Shown here in pieces: positions 26,193 through 35,414 of a stretch of 64,000 nucleotides of DNA. Source of the DNA: Chitinophagaceae bacterium (lineage in GTDB: Bacteria; Bacteroidota; Bacteroidia; Chitinophagales; Chitinophagaceae); contig JADJFD010000002.1 of the NCBI GenBank assembly GCA_016708765.1, forward strand, positions 248,001 to 312,000, in the 5' to 3' direction. The number at the start of each line of letters is the position of its first letter. The first letter of the stretch is position 1. Position numbers and translations under genes: made by a program. Below the pieces are notes generated by a model. That model was given only the letters and a program-made list of their open reading frames with translations. It was not told the origin of the DNA and did not search any database.

Positions 26193-27311
26193 ATGAAAAT
26201 TGGAATTGTTTGCTATCCTACATTTGGCGGTTCCGGAGTTTTGGCTACAGAACTAGGTAAAGCGCTGGCTCAAAAGGGTCATATGGTACATTTTATTACG
26301 TATCAGCAGCCAGTAAGGCTTAATGGATTTATCCCGAATATATTTTATCATGAAGTGCAAGTGCCAACCTATCCGCTTTTTGATTATCCACCTTACGAAA
26401 CTGCATTAGCCAGTACCATGGTTGATGTTATAAAAAACAATAAGCTGGACCTGCTGCATGTACATTATGCTATTCCACATGCGTCTGCTGCTTATATGGC
26501 CAAGCAAATTTTAAAAAAAGAGGGTTATGAAATTCCTGTTATAACGACATTACATGGAACAGATATAACACTTGTTGGCCGGGATAAAACTTATGCTCCG
26601 GTTGTTACATTCTCTATTAATGAAAGTGATGCGATTACTGCTGTGTCAGAAAACCTTCGAATGGAGACATTCAAACATTTTGATATAAAGAAAGAAATTG
26701 AAGTGATTGTGAATTTTGTAGATGTAAGCAGATTTCAACGGCAGCCGATAAATGCGTTTAAAAAAGTGATTGCTCCCAATGGAGAACGAATATTATTACA
26801 TGCATCTAACTTCAGGAAAATAAAAAGAGTGCAGGATGTTGTAAACATATTTGCGGAAGTAAATAAACAAATCCCTTCTAAATTATTGTTTGTTGGCGAT
26901 GGCCCAGAAAGATCAACAGCCGAAGATTTAGCAAGAGAATTAGGCGTATGTGATGAAATACAATTTGTCGGCAAGCAGGAACAGATGGAAGATATTATGC
27001 CTATTGCAGATCTATTTTTGCTTACTTCTGAATACGAAAGTTTTGGTCTTGCTGCATTAGAGGCAATGGCTGCTGGCGTTCCTGTTGTTTCTACTAATGC
27101 AGGAGGATTGAGTGAAATTGTAACAGATGGTGATAACGGATATATGGGCGATGTAGGTGATGTTGCAACGATGAGCAAACATGCTCTTGCTATTTTAAAA
27201 GATGACCACACCTTAAATGAATTCAAAAAAAGGGCTGCTGAACATGCAAAGAAATTCGACATATCGAAAATTATTCCTTTGTATGAGAAACTATATGAAC
27301 GATTCTTATAA
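26193..27311 (+). CDS. bshA: N-acetyl-alpha-D-glucosaminyl L-malate synthase
   Basis: BshA is the GT4 glycosyltransferase that joins GlcNAc (from UDP-GlcNAc) to L-malate in the first step of bacillithiol synthesis. The 372-residue protein has the start MKIGIVCYPTFGGSGVLATELG, HVHYAIPHASAA, TLHGTDITLVG, and the nucleotide-sugar-binding YESFGLAALEAMAAGVPVV. Bacillithiol is a low-molecular-weight thiol, relevant to the sulfur-handling genes farther along. bshB and bshC are not in the window. A bidirectional terminator follows. Confidence 0.95.
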   Translation: MKIGIVCYPTFGGSGVLATELGKALAQKGHMVHFITYQQPVRLNGFIPNIFYHEVQVPTYPLFDYPPYETALASTMVDVIKNNKLDLLHVHYAIPHASAAYMAKQILKKEGYEIPVITTLHGTDITLVGRDKTYAPVVTFSINESDAITAVSENLRMETFKHFDIKKEIEVIVNFVDVSRFQRQPINAFKKVIAPNGERILLHASNFRKIKRVQDVVNIFAEVNKQIPSKLLFVGDGPERSTAEDLARELGVCDEIQFVGKQEQMEDIMPIADLFLLTSEYESFGLAALEAMAAGVPVVSTNAGGLSEIVTDGDNGYMGDVGDVATMSKHALAILKDDHTLNEFKKRAAEHAKKFDISKIIPLYEKLYERFL

Positions 27312-27313
27312 AT

Positions 27314-27343
27314 AAAAAATCCTCTTAACAAAGAGGATTTTTT
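27314..27343. terminator. bidirectional terminator after bshA
   Basis: A perfect 13-bp stem AAAAAATCCTCTT / AAGAGGATTTTTT with the 4-base loop AACA lies between convergent bshA and the EnvC-like gene and fits both directions. Confidence 0.88.
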
Positions 27344-27360
27344 ATTTCATTAGCTATTAT

Positions 27361-28707
27361 TTAACGTCGTAGCCAAGGTCTTGGATCAACGTTCTTTGTT
27401 TCTACCATTAATATAAAATCAATTTGTCCAGCATTACCCGCCTCATTACTTCCTGCTCTTCCAATTTGCTGACCTGTTCTCACCATATCTCCTTTAGAAA
27501 CTGTAACACCTGCAAGGTTACTATAAGTAGTAAAATACTTGCCATGTCGAATTGTAACTGCCATGCCATCTCCTAAATTATAAATCCCTCTTACTTCGCC
27601 TTCGAATACAGCCTTTACCATTACACCTTGAGATGGGGTTGCAATCGTTATTCCGGGATTATCAAATGAAAGATTATCAATTCTATTAGTGCCAAAACCA
27701 AATGTTACAACTCCATTATCAACCGGCCACGGTAATAATGCTCTGTTTGCCTGGAAGCTACTATTTAAAGCTACATCCTTTGCATTCAGATTAAGATAAC
27801 TGTCTGGTTTCACTTCTGGTACAGTTTTTTTAACCACTTTGGGCTCTGCAATAGTAGTAACTTTCTTTTCTGGATTATCGGGTTTAGTTGCAGGCGGTGT
27901 TACTGGGTTTGTTTTATTTGCAATTTCATTTGCTTTTCGCTTTGCCTCAGCTTCTGCCTTTGCTTTATCTTCAGCAGCCTTTATGTCCCGTTTTACAATT
28001 GCAACAATTGCATTATTCAGATCTCGGTCTCTTTTTTTCTTTTGTGCAATCTGATTACCTAAATCTTTTTCTTTTGATTTTAATTGTGAAACCACCTCGG
28101 CTTTTACCTTTTTTTGAACAGCCAGCTCTTCTACTTGCTTAGTTTGATTTTCCAATGCTACATTTTTGGATTGCTTACGCCCAAGTTGCTGCTCCTTCCG
28201 CTTTGCAATCAATTGCTGGGTCTCCAGAATTATGTTCACCTGCTTTTCTCTATATGTTCTATAGCTTTTGAGATAAGCAATTCTTTTTATTGCATCATTA
28301 AATCCACTTGCAGAAAAAATAAAGTTGAGATAATCATAATTACTCTTATTCTTATAGGCATACACAACGGTTCTTGCATACTGTGTCTTTAGTGTGTCGA
28401 TTTGCTTATTAAGACGGTAAATTTCTAATTCACTTAGATAAATATCATCATCAATAGTTCTAAGTTCTTTACTTATGCTTCCTATATATTGTTCCTGCAA
28501 ATTAATTTTACGATTAAGAACTGCAAGTTGGCCAATAGTCAACTTGGTTTGTCCTTTTACTTTGTTATAAAGCCCTTGTATTTCTTTTAATTCTCTTTGA
28601 ATATCCTGCCTTTCCTTTTCAAGCTGCGTTTTATCAGTAATTGGCTGAGCGGCTACTGAAAATAAAAAAAATGAAAATAAAAGTTGGACTGCAATTTTTC
28701 TTATCAT
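27361..28707 (-). CDS. EnvC-like murein hydrolase activator (degenerate LytM domain)
   Basis: This 448-residue exported protein has a signal peptide (LLFSFFLFSVAAQP), long coiled coils (about residues 25-260, rich in K/E/Q) and a proline-rich linker (PVTPPATKPDNPEKK). A C-terminal M23/LytM domain follows. The domain lacks expected zinc ligands: FGFGTNRIDN has no metal His, and TTYSNL stands where YAHL is usual, though GHG-like RHGKYF remains. As in E. coli EnvC, it is therefore probably an activator of amidases at division rather than a peptidase. It is co-directional with the DUF4292 gene upstream (80 bp gap). Confidence 0.87.
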   Translation of the reverse strand: MIRKIAVQLLFSFFLFSVAAQPITDKTQLEKERQDIQRELKEIQGLYNKVKGQTKLTIGQLAVLNRKINLQEQYIGSISKELRTIDDDIYLSELEIYRLNKQIDTLKTQYARTVVYAYKNKSNYDYLNFIFSASGFNDAIKRIAYLKSYRTYREKQVNIILETQQLIAKRKEQQLGRKQSKNVALENQTKQVEELAVQKKVKAEVVSQLKSKEKDLGNQIAQKKKRDRDLNNAIVAIVKRDIKAAEDKAKAEAEAKRKANEIANKTNPVTPPATKPDNPEKKVTTIAEPKVVKKTVPEVKPDSYLNLNAKDVALNSSFQANRALLPWPVDNGVVTFGFGTNRIDNLSFDNPGITIATPSQGVMVKAVFEGEVRGIYNLGDGMAVTIRHGKYFTTYSNLAGVTVSKGDMVRTGQQIGRAGSNEAGNAGQIDFILMVETKNVDPRPWLRR

Positions 28708-28787
28708 ACTAAAAGGGATATTGGTTTAAAAAAGCATAGCAAGATTACCTGCTAACAACGCATACAAGCAAATTTAATTTTATTCGT

Positions 28788-29606
28788 TTAATTATGTTTA
28801 TAATTTTTAGGCACATTAAAGGGAAAACTTAACGTTTCATTAAAATTATACTGCTTGAATTCAAGTTCGATATCAATTTTTTTTGTGCCTTCCACATTAA
28901 TTATTCTATTTACAGAAAAGTTAGTGCTCTTTTTATTTTCATAATTATTATAAGTGAGGCGGCTTGTTCTTTTACCCGAATCAACCAAATCATCAAGCTT
29001 GGAAGTAATCATCAGTTTATTTTCTTCATTTATGGTTAAAAGGTTTTTAAAGAATTCTCCTATACTCAATAATGAAATCGTTCCTTCCAAACGGCTAAAA
29101 GATTTGATTTTTGAATTAAAAAAAACAGGGTTGCCAAGAAGCAGGTCCTGCAAAGAAACAAGGTCTAGCGGAAGCTCTGTAATTTCCTGTAGATATGCAA
29201 CACTTTTGGAAGTGTAAGTTTTATTTTGCTTATCAATAAGTTTTACTGAGTCATGTGTGATGTATGCTCTTACACCTTCAATTCCTAATAAGCCAGTTAC
29301 AGACACCCAAATCACACTATCATAATACATTCTGATATTCGCATTTACATCATATTTTTTACCATCTGGGTCTATGTACTTCACATCTACTTTAGCAGAA
29401 AAAGTAGAAACTTTTATTAGGTTGTTTTGAAGCAGATTATAGCTACTTTTTATTATTGCAGCTGTATCTTCCAATACAACATCTGGGAGTTTAACCTCTG
29501 CAATAACTGTGTCCTTGATAACGACAGGAGCTTGTATTTTTTTTGCAGATCTACAAGATGGGAAAATGAATATGCCAATAACAATGATTAATGATATCTG
29601 TTTCAT
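28788..29606 (-). CDS. DUF4292 family lipoprotein
   Basis: This 272-residue protein has a lipoprotein signal (LIIVIGIFIFPSC, lipidated Cys near 17) and the profile of DUF4292 proteins: SVTGLLGIEGVRAYITHDSVKLIDKQNK and SLQDLLLGNPVFF. The fold resembles LolA/LolB-like lipid-binding sheets, so a role in the envelope is likely but unproven. It lies 9 bp after dut and 80 bp before the EnvC-like gene, in one likely transcript. Confidence 0.82.
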   Translation of the reverse strand: MKQISLIIVIGIFIFPSCRSAKKIQAPVVIKDTVIAEVKLPDVVLEDTAAIIKSSYNLLQNNLIKVSTFSAKVDVKYIDPDGKKYDVNANIRMYYDSVIWVSVTGLLGIEGVRAYITHDSVKLIDKQNKTYTSKSVAYLQEITELPLDLVSLQDLLLGNPVFFNSKIKSFSRLEGTISLLSIGEFFKNLLTINEENKLMITSKLDDLVDSGKRTSRLTYNNYENKKSTNFSVNRIINVEGTKKIDIELEFKQYNFNETLSFPFNVPKNYKHN

Positions 29607-29615
29607 TTTAAATCT

Positions 29616-30059
29616 TTAATTAGAGCCAGTGTGGCCAAATCCACCTTCGTTCCTCTCAGTTACATTTATTTTTTTTGTTTCTACCCATATAGCTTTTTCT
29701 ACTTTCTGAACAATCATTTGAGCTATACGGTCGCCATGATTGATGACTTGTTGTTCTAATGAAAGGTTGATTAAGATAATCTTAATTTCTCCTCTATAAT
29801 CTGAATCTATTGTACCTGGAGTATTAAGGCAAGTAATCCCATTTTTGATTGCCATCCCACTTCTTGGTCTTATCTGTACTTCATAACCATATGGAATTTC
29901 AAGGAAGATGCCAGTTGGAATCAATATTCTTTCCATTGGACTTATCGCAGAACTTTCAGAAAGATTAGCTCTTATATCCATACCTGAAGAGCCTGCTGTT
30001 GTATAATCAGGTAATGGATTATCCGATATATTAATAATTTTTATTTCAATTGAAGACAT
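29616..30059 (-). CDS. dut: dUTP diphosphatase
   Basis: dUTPase hydrolyses dUTP to dUMP, keeping uracil out of DNA. The 147-residue trimeric-type enzyme has motifs SGMDIRAN, RPRSGMAIKNG, GTIDSDYRGEI, GDRIAQMI and the C-terminal phosphate-gripping RNEGGFGHTGS. A TATCTTTG box (minus strand, forward 30064-30071) lies 4 bases before the ATG, so the mRNA may be nearly leaderless. The DUF4292 gene follows after 9 bp. Confidence 0.96.
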   Translation of the reverse strand: MSSIEIKIINISDNPLPDYTTAGSSGMDIRANLSESSAISPMERILIPTGIFLEIPYGYEVQIRPRSGMAIKNGITCLNTPGTIDSDYRGEIKIILINLSLEQQVINHGDRIAQMIVQKVEKAIWVETKKINVTERNEGGFGHTGSN

Positions 30060-30063
30060 AGGG

Positions 30064-30071
30064 CAAAGATA
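30064..30071 (-). promoter_or_regulatory. -7 box of dut promoter
   Basis: TATCTTTG on the minus strand matches the Bacteroidota TAnnTTTG box exactly, 4 bases upstream of the dut ATG. No clear -33 TTTG is seen at the usual spacing. Confidence 0.55.
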
Positions 30072-30095
30072 GGAACGACAAGTGTTTTGAGTTAT

Positions 30096-30587
30096 TTACA
30101 TACTAGTTTCTTCTTTCTTTAATAAAACAGTTGCATAAGCCATCAGGCCTTCTTCTCTTCCTACAAAACCCATTTGCTCAGTTGTAGTTGCCTTTATTGA
30201 AATATCAGTTATAGCTATACTTAAAATTTTTGCTATCACAGTTTGCATTTCACTTACATAAGGACCAATTTTTGGGGATTGAAGGCATAAGGTAGAATCA
30301 ATATTAACTACAGAATAGCCTTTTTCCTTTATAAGCTCTATTGTTTTAACCAATAATATCTTACTATCTATATCTTTTAAAGAAGCATCTGTATCTGGAA
30401 AATGAACTCCAATATCGCCCAACCCCAGAGCTCCTAATAATGCATCGCAAATTGCATGAAGCAAAACATCGCCATCGCTATGACCCAATGACCCTTTGTG
30501 ATGAGGAATTTTTATTCCTCCGATACACAAATCTCTTCCTTCTACTAATTTATGAAAATCGATTCCCGACCCTATTCTGTATGACAT
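30096..30587 (-). CDS. ispF: 2-C-methyl-D-erythritol 2,4-cyclodiphosphate synthase
   Basis: IspF makes MEcPP in the non-mevalonate isoprenoid pathway. The 163-residue protein shows the zinc ligands D10, H12 (GSGIDFHKL) and H44 (LLHAICDALLGALGLGDIG), the HFPDTD phosphate-binding region and the late TEQMGFVGREEGL. Length is normal. It follows the terminator at 30621-30650 and precedes dut by 36 bp on the same strand. Confidence 0.96.
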   Translation of the reverse strand: MSYRIGSGIDFHKLVEGRDLCIGGIKIPHHKGSLGHSDGDVLLHAICDALLGALGLGDIGVHFPDTDASLKDIDSKILLVKTIELIKEKGYSVVNIDSTLCLQSPKIGPYVSEMQTVIAKILSIAITDISIKATTTEQMGFVGREEGLMAYATVLLKKEETSM

Positions 30588-30620
30588 TGGCTATAGATTT
30601 AGGCAAATATCCTGAAAATA

Positions 30621-30650
30621 AAAACGTCCCGCCGATAGGCAGGACGTTTT
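30621..30650. terminator. bidirectional hairpin terminator
   Basis: AAAACGTCCCGCC GATA GGCAGGACGTTTT forms a 13-pair stem with one mismatch (C/A). It lies between the 3' end of porV and the 5' end of ispF. Confidence 0.85.
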
Positions 30651-30670
30651 ACTATAATAAAGAATTATAA

Positions 30671-30997
30671 TTATTTTTCGAAATCAAATATCACAGAGAA
30701 ACGAAGTGTATTTGACAATGGATTACGGCTAACTCCGCTACCAGTTGGTACTAGATACGCAAAGTTAAATCCGAAAACATTGTACTTCACACCAAGACCT
30801 GCTGTGAAATAACGGCGATTTCCTTTTGTTTTGTTCTCGTAGAAATATCCTGCACGAAGAGAGAACTGATTATTGTAAGTGTACTCAGCACCTAATGAAG
30901 CTTGAAATTCTTTAATTTCTTCACCAAAGCCACCTGGAGCATCTCCAAATGAGCTAAACCAGCTACCAATTACACTCTTATTTCTATACTCAGTTAA
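30671..30997 (-). pseudogene. porV: C-terminal remainder of porV after an in-frame stop
   Basis: These codons are in the same frame as the upstream porV frame and continue it after the TAA at 30998-31000. They read LTEYRNKSVIGSW, then SLGAEYTYNNQFSLRAGYFYEN, and end ...LRFSVIFDFEK, the normal C-terminal barrel strands of PorV. No start codon serves this part, so it is lost unless the stop is an error or is read through. Confidence 0.75.
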
Positions 30998-31813
30998 TTA
31001 AGCAGGTGTAGCAGGATCTTCTGGAGGAGTAGGAACTAAAAGCTTATTAAGTTCTACACCAAATGAAATTTTATTCTGAGCATTCATTTGCTTAGTATAG
31101 TTTGTTCCTATGCCAAGGTTTGCAGGGATAAAATCTTTTGCATCTGCATTATCTGTGTAAGATATTTTAGATCCAAGGTTTGATAAAACAGCACCGAAAT
31201 TCCAACCACTTCCATTAGCACCGATTCCGGTATGAAAATAAGAAAGATCAGCAGCTACAGCATTTCCAGCTTTGTAAGTAGTACTACCTACAGTAGTGTT
31301 ACCAGCAAGGTTAGAATTGATGAATTTCAAAGTTACACCAACACCATTCTTTGCATTTAACTTACGAGAATAGCCAACGTCGATACCGAATTCACGGGGA
31401 CGGTAGCTACCGAAGTCATTACCAAGATTGTCGGTAAAAGTAATATTACCTAGGCTAAAATAGCGAACAGAACCATGAATGGCCTGATTGTCGGCAAATT
31501 TGTAATATCCTGCGAACGTAGCAAGATAAACGTCATTTACTAAGTCTTTTAACCAAGGAGTGTAAGTAGCACCAACACCAGCTTTTCCAGTATTGAAAGC
31601 TACCTTTCCACCATTCCACAATCCAGAATAGGCATCAGGAGAAGTGGCAACGCCAAGATCTCCCATACCGCCTGAACGGGCATCGGGTGAAATACGTAAA
31701 AAAGGAACAGCAGTTGTTACTACGTTAATAGGTTCTACCTGAGCTTTTACAGTAGTGTTCAAACCACAAAAAAGCAGGATTCCAGCAGTTAGTTTTAAAG
31801 CAGTTGGTCTCAT
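30998..31813 (-). CDS. porV: T9SS outer-membrane protein PorV/LptO, interrupted by a stop
   Basis: PorV is an outer-membrane barrel of the type IX secretion system that shuttles cargo to the sortase PorU. The frame from ATG 31813 has a signal peptide (MRPTALKLTAGILLFCGLNTTVKAQ) and the family opening VPFLRISPDARSGGMGDLGVATSPDAYS. It stops at TAA 30998-31000 after 271 codons, within a normal-looking barrel, and the next 109 codons in frame complete the family. PorV is usually required for secretion, so an intact version is expected. A longer frame to 31909 adds no signal-like sequence and was rejected. gldJ is divergent. Confidence 0.85.
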   Translation of the reverse strand: MRPTALKLTAGILLFCGLNTTVKAQVEPINVVTTAVPFLRISPDARSGGMGDLGVATSPDAYSGLWNGGKVAFNTGKAGVGATYTPWLKDLVNDVYLATFAGYYKFADNQAIHGSVRYFSLGNITFTDNLGNDFGSYRPREFGIDVGYSRKLNAKNGVGVTLKFINSNLAGNTTVGSTTYKAGNAVAADLSYFHTGIGANGSGWNFGAVLSNLGSKISYTDNADAKDFIPANLGIGTNYTKQMNAQNKISFGVELNKLLVPTPPEDPATPA

Positions 31814-32443
31814 TAGAAAGTTTTTAATAATGGTGTAAATATAGAGCTTTTGATTAAATAGAAAACTAAAATATGGAATTTTATCTGAAACGGAAAATAC
31901 TAATTCCAAAACTTAATATCTAAATGCAAGATAATAATCAAGCATATTTTAGCTTATATCTAATGTTCGGAAAAACGTAAAATTTCGATTTTTATTGTAA
32001 AAACTAATATTTTTCTACAATAAAATATGATATCTTAAAATCCCCCTCTTCAAGTTTCCTCCTTACAGAGGCTGCTAAAGTAAATAAGAGAAATAGTATT
32101 ACCAATTTTTCTGTTATTTACTTTTAAAAATGTTTGAGTACCCTATATCTCTTTATACTTACTTTATCGACACTTCTAATGAAAAATTATTGAGTTTTGG
32201 TTACCTGAACATAAAAATTAGTCGACTTCCTCATTGGTAAGTGTATAAATGTTGTATTGTGATTACTGCTGATAAAGCAAGTTAAATAGCTTTACTTATA
32301 AGGGCTTTTCCTGTTTAAAAAGAGTAGAACTTCGTTTTCCCATGTCTTTAAAGTATATATATTCGCATTTCCGGGGGCAAAAAAACCTTACAATGCAATA
32401 TTTTATTCCACCCGGCGTTAAATTTATTCCAATTCATAGGTTT
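31814..32443. other. long AT-rich region between divergent porV and gldJ
   Basis: This stretch of about 630 bp holds no convincing gene; the plus-strand extension of gldJ (32342-32443) lacks a signal peptide and is not used. The promoters of both genes must lie here. Near porV a TATATTTA segment on the minus strand resembles a -7 box. I see no hairpin, tRNA or repeat. Confidence 0.4.
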
Positions 32444-34006
32444 ATGCAAAAAACAATGACAGTGAAAAACTTAATAATCGTGGTATCCTGCTTGATGCTC
32501 TTTACATCATGCAAAAATGGTCTTTTCAATAAAAACAAGAAAGACAAGTCTGACGTTACCGGTTGGAACTACAATGACAAGAATCAAGGTGGTTTTCAGG
32601 TAGCTAAATCAAAAGAGCAAGGGCTCGGACCAGGCCTTGTGTTTGTTCAAGGTGGTACATTCACCATGGGGCAAACTGAAGAAGACATAATGGGCGACTG
32701 GAATAATATCCCCCGCCGTGTATCTGTTCCTTCTTTTTATATTGACAGAACCGAAGTAGCTAACGTTCACTACCGTGAGTATCTTCATTGGTTGGGAAGA
32801 GTGTTTGACGCATCCGACCCAGTTAATGCTAAAATTCTCGAATCTGCCCTACCAGACACCTTAGCTTGGAGAAGTGAATTAAGCTATAATGAACCAATGG
32901 TAGAATTCTACTTCCGTCACCCAGGGTTTAATGATTATCCTGTAGTTGGTGTTACTTGGAGGCAAGCTCATGACTTCTGTTTATGGAGAAGTGACCGTGT
33001 TAATGAAGGCAAATTGGTAGAAAAGAATTTTATCAATAAAGCTAACTTAAAACCGGGTGCCCAACAGGGTGATAATAATTTTACTACAAAATCTTATTTA
33101 TTGGGTCTATATACTGCACCTCCAGGTAAAATAAAGACCAAGAAGGACGAACCCAAGATGACAACTGCAACTATGGAGTCTGGTATATTATTACCTGATT
33201 ACCGTTTACCATTTGAGGCAGAGTGGGAATATGCGGCATATGGCTTGGTAAATCAAAATCCAAGACCAAGCACTAAAAAGAAAAGAGGGGAAGAATTGGT
33301 CTCTAACAAACAAGTTTATCCATGGGCTCAGAATGTAAATGGCCTTAGAGATACCCGCCGCGGAAGCTGGCAAGGAACTTTCTTAGCAAACTTTAAAAGA
33401 GGTTCTGGCGATAATGCCGGTGTAGCAGGAGGTTTGAATGATAATGCCTTCTACACAGCACCAGTACAATCATTTTTTCCAAACGGATTTGGTATATATA
33501 ATATGGCAGGTAACGTAAGTGAGTGGGTGGAAGATACTTATCGTCCACTTTCTTCATTAGATTTCGATGATCAACCAGCTCCATTCCGTGGTAATGTATT
33601 TAAGAAGTTATATGTTGCTGATTCTTCTACAATGGACCCATCTACCAGATATGAAAAGGACAGTACTGGCCGTGTGAAAATGGTGAATGTAACAGATGCT
33701 GAAAGTAAAGATAGAAGGAACTATCAAAGAGGTAATGTTATCAACTATCTTGATGGTGACTCTTTATCACAAGCAACTTACGGCTATGGCATTACCACTT
33801 TAGTAAGCGATAAATCAAAAGTTTTCAAAGGTGGCAGCTGGAACGACAGAGCTTATTGGTTAACACCAGGTGCCCGTCGTTATCTTGAAGAAGATCAGGC
33901 TTTGAGTACTTTAGGTTTCCGTTGCGCCATGAACCGCATGGGTAGCCCAGAAGGCAATGGCCGCAAAACAGGTCAGCATTATAAAACCCGAAGACAAAAA
34001 AGATAA
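32444..34006 (+). CDS. gldJ: gliding motility lipoprotein GldJ
   Basis: GldJ is a lipoprotein of the formylglycine-generating-enzyme-like (SUMF1) fold needed for gliding and T9SS function in Bacteroidota. From ATG 32444 (or 32456) the protein has a lipoprotein signal (MTVKNLIIVVSCLMLFTSC). The SUMF1-like features follow: FVQGGTFTMGQTEED, GVTWRQAHDFC, LPFEAEWEYAA, YNMAGNVSEWVEDTY and FKGGSWNDRAYWLTPGARRYLEE. The upstream frame to 32342 is rejected because it precedes the signal peptide. It sits beside porV, as in other T9SS bacteria. A terminator follows. Confidence 0.92.
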   Translation: MQKTMTVKNLIIVVSCLMLFTSCKNGLFNKNKKDKSDVTGWNYNDKNQGGFQVAKSKEQGLGPGLVFVQGGTFTMGQTEEDIMGDWNNIPRRVSVPSFYIDRTEVANVHYREYLHWLGRVFDASDPVNAKILESALPDTLAWRSELSYNEPMVEFYFRHPGFNDYPVVGVTWRQAHDFCLWRSDRVNEGKLVEKNFINKANLKPGAQQGDNNFTTKSYLLGLYTAPPGKIKTKKDEPKMTTATMESGILLPDYRLPFEAEWEYAAYGLVNQNPRPSTKKKRGEELVSNKQVYPWAQNVNGLRDTRRGSWQGTFLANFKRGSGDNAGVAGGLNDNAFYTAPVQSFFPNGFGIYNMAGNVSEWVEDTYRPLSSLDFDDQPAPFRGNVFKKLYVADSSTMDPSTRYEKDSTGRVKMVNVTDAESKDRRNYQRGNVINYLDGDSLSQATYGYGITTLVSDKSKVFKGGSWNDRAYWLTPGARRYLEEDQALSTLGFRCAMNRMGSPEGNGRKTGQHYKTRRQKR

Positions 34007-34026
34007 TTTATTCTTTCAAAATATTT

Positions 34027-34052
34027 AAACCCTCCATATTGGAGGGTTTTTT
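34027..34052 (+). terminator. terminator after gldJ
   Basis: A 9-bp stem AAACCCTCC / GGAGGGTTT with loop ATATT is followed by further T bases, 21 bp after the gldJ stop. Confidence 0.88.
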
Positions 34053-34106
34053 GTTTTAACCCGAGAAGCTTTAGCGAAGAAGGGTTTACATTCTTAATAT
34101 CCAACT

Positions 34107-34114
34107 TACATTTG
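34107..34114 (+). promoter_or_regulatory. -7 box of murF promoter
   Basis: TACATTTG fits TAnnTTTG and ends 4 bases before the murF ATG at 34119; TTTA at 34085-34088 is a weak -33 candidate at 18 bp spacing. The mRNA could be leaderless. Confidence 0.5.
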
Positions 34115-34118
34115 TACT

Positions 34119-35399
34119 ATGACCACAGAACAACTCTATAAAATATTAAAAAAACACCCATCCGTACAAACAGATACCAGAAAGTTGAAACCTGGAGATA
34201 TTTTTTTTGCATTAAAAGGCGACAACTTCAATGGTAACGCATTTGCAAAAAAAGCATTAGAAGATGGAGCAACTTTTGCTGTAATTGATGAAAAAGAATT
34301 TGAGGAGCCTGATAAAACAATTTTGGTTGAGGATGTACTCACTACTTTACAGAAACTAGCCAAATATCATAGACAACAATTTACTATTCCCTTTATTGCC
34401 ATAACAGGTAGCAATGGGAAAACGACAACCAAAGAACTGATAAACGTTGTTCTATCTTCTACTTTCAAAACTTATACTACGGAAGGAAACCTCAATAATC
34501 ATATCGGCGTTCCACTAACTATTTTAAAAATAAAAGCTGATGCTGAAATTGCTGTAATTGAAATGGGTGCCAATCATCAAAATGAGATTGCATCGTACTG
34601 TGAATATACCCTACCTACACATGGTCTTATTACCAACTGCGGCAAAGCACACCTTGAAGGTTTTGGTGGTGTAGAGGGTGTTAAAAAAGGTAAAGGGGAA
34701 TTATTTAATTACCTGAGAAATAATAATGGAACTGCTTTTGTAATGTGGGATTATGAATACCTGCAGGAAATGAGCAAAGGAATTTCTACAATTATAAAAT
34801 ATGGAACTGATAATGCGGATGTCGAAGGTGTTCTAATTAAAAATGACCCCTATTTGTCTGTTGCAATAAACAATGGGGCTGAAACAAACAAAATCAATTC
34901 TCAATTAGTTGGAGATTATAATCTTCCAAAGGTGTTAGCAGCAGTAGCTATCGGCAAATATTTTAAAATAACTGATCAGAAAATACAATCATCAATTGAG
35001 AACTACTCCCCTTCTAACAGCCGATCTCAATTAATAAATAAAGGAACTAATAAAATAATATTGGATGCTTATAACGCCAACCCGAGCAGTTTAAAACTTG
35101 CAATTGAAAACTTTGCAAGATTAGCCGGAGAAAAAAAAGTATTGATGTTGGGAGCTATGGCTGAATTAGGCAATGAAAGCTTTGATGAACATAAAGCCAT
35201 TGTTGAGATCATCAATAAATATAAATGGACAAATGTTGTGCTGGTTGGAGGCAATTTTTTAAAAATAGAACATCCTTATATTTCATTTAATACATCAAAT
35301 GAGGCAAGAAAGTGGTTAATAGAACAAAATTTAGAGAACACTCATTTACTTATAAAAGGAAGCCGAAGTATTAAAATGGAGAAAGTACTAGAATCATAA
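34119..35399 (+). CDS. murF: UDP-N-acetylmuramoyl-tripeptide--D-alanyl-D-alanine ligase
   Basis: MurF adds D-Ala-D-Ala to the peptidoglycan precursor in the cytoplasm. The 426-residue protein has the substrate-binding start TDTRKLKPGDIFFALKGDNFNG, the ATP loop ITGSNGKTTTKELI, GANHQNEIASYC and LDAYNANPSSLKLAI. The Mur ligase order of three domains is complete. The Crp/Fnr gene follows after 15 bp, so it may be partly co-transcribed with murF. Confidence 0.95.
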   Translation: MTTEQLYKILKKHPSVQTDTRKLKPGDIFFALKGDNFNGNAFAKKALEDGATFAVIDEKEFEEPDKTILVEDVLTTLQKLAKYHRQQFTIPFIAITGSNGKTTTKELINVVLSSTFKTYTTEGNLNNHIGVPLTILKIKADAEIAVIEMGANHQNEIASYCEYTLPTHGLITNCGKAHLEGFGGVEGVKKGKGELFNYLRNNNGTAFVMWDYEYLQEMSKGISTIIKYGTDNADVEGVLIKNDPYLSVAINNGAETNKINSQLVGDYNLPKVLAAVAIGKYFKITDQKIQSSIENYSPSNSRSQLINKGTNKIILDAYNANPSSLKLAIENFARLAGEKKVLMLGAMAELGNESFDEHKAIVEIINKYKWTNVVLVGGNFLKIEHPYISFNTSNEARKWLIEQNLENTHLLIKGSRSIKMEKVLES

Positions 35400-35414
35400 C
35401 TTTATAATTATAAT

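Noticed and set aside
32262..32301. Possible hairpin in the porV-gldJ gap
   Set aside because: Pairing is short and interrupted and there is no T tract. It is not convincing as a terminator or regulatory RNA.
32342..32443. N-terminal extension of gldJ
   Set aside because: The lipoprotein signal starts at 32444-32456, so an upstream extension would bury it.
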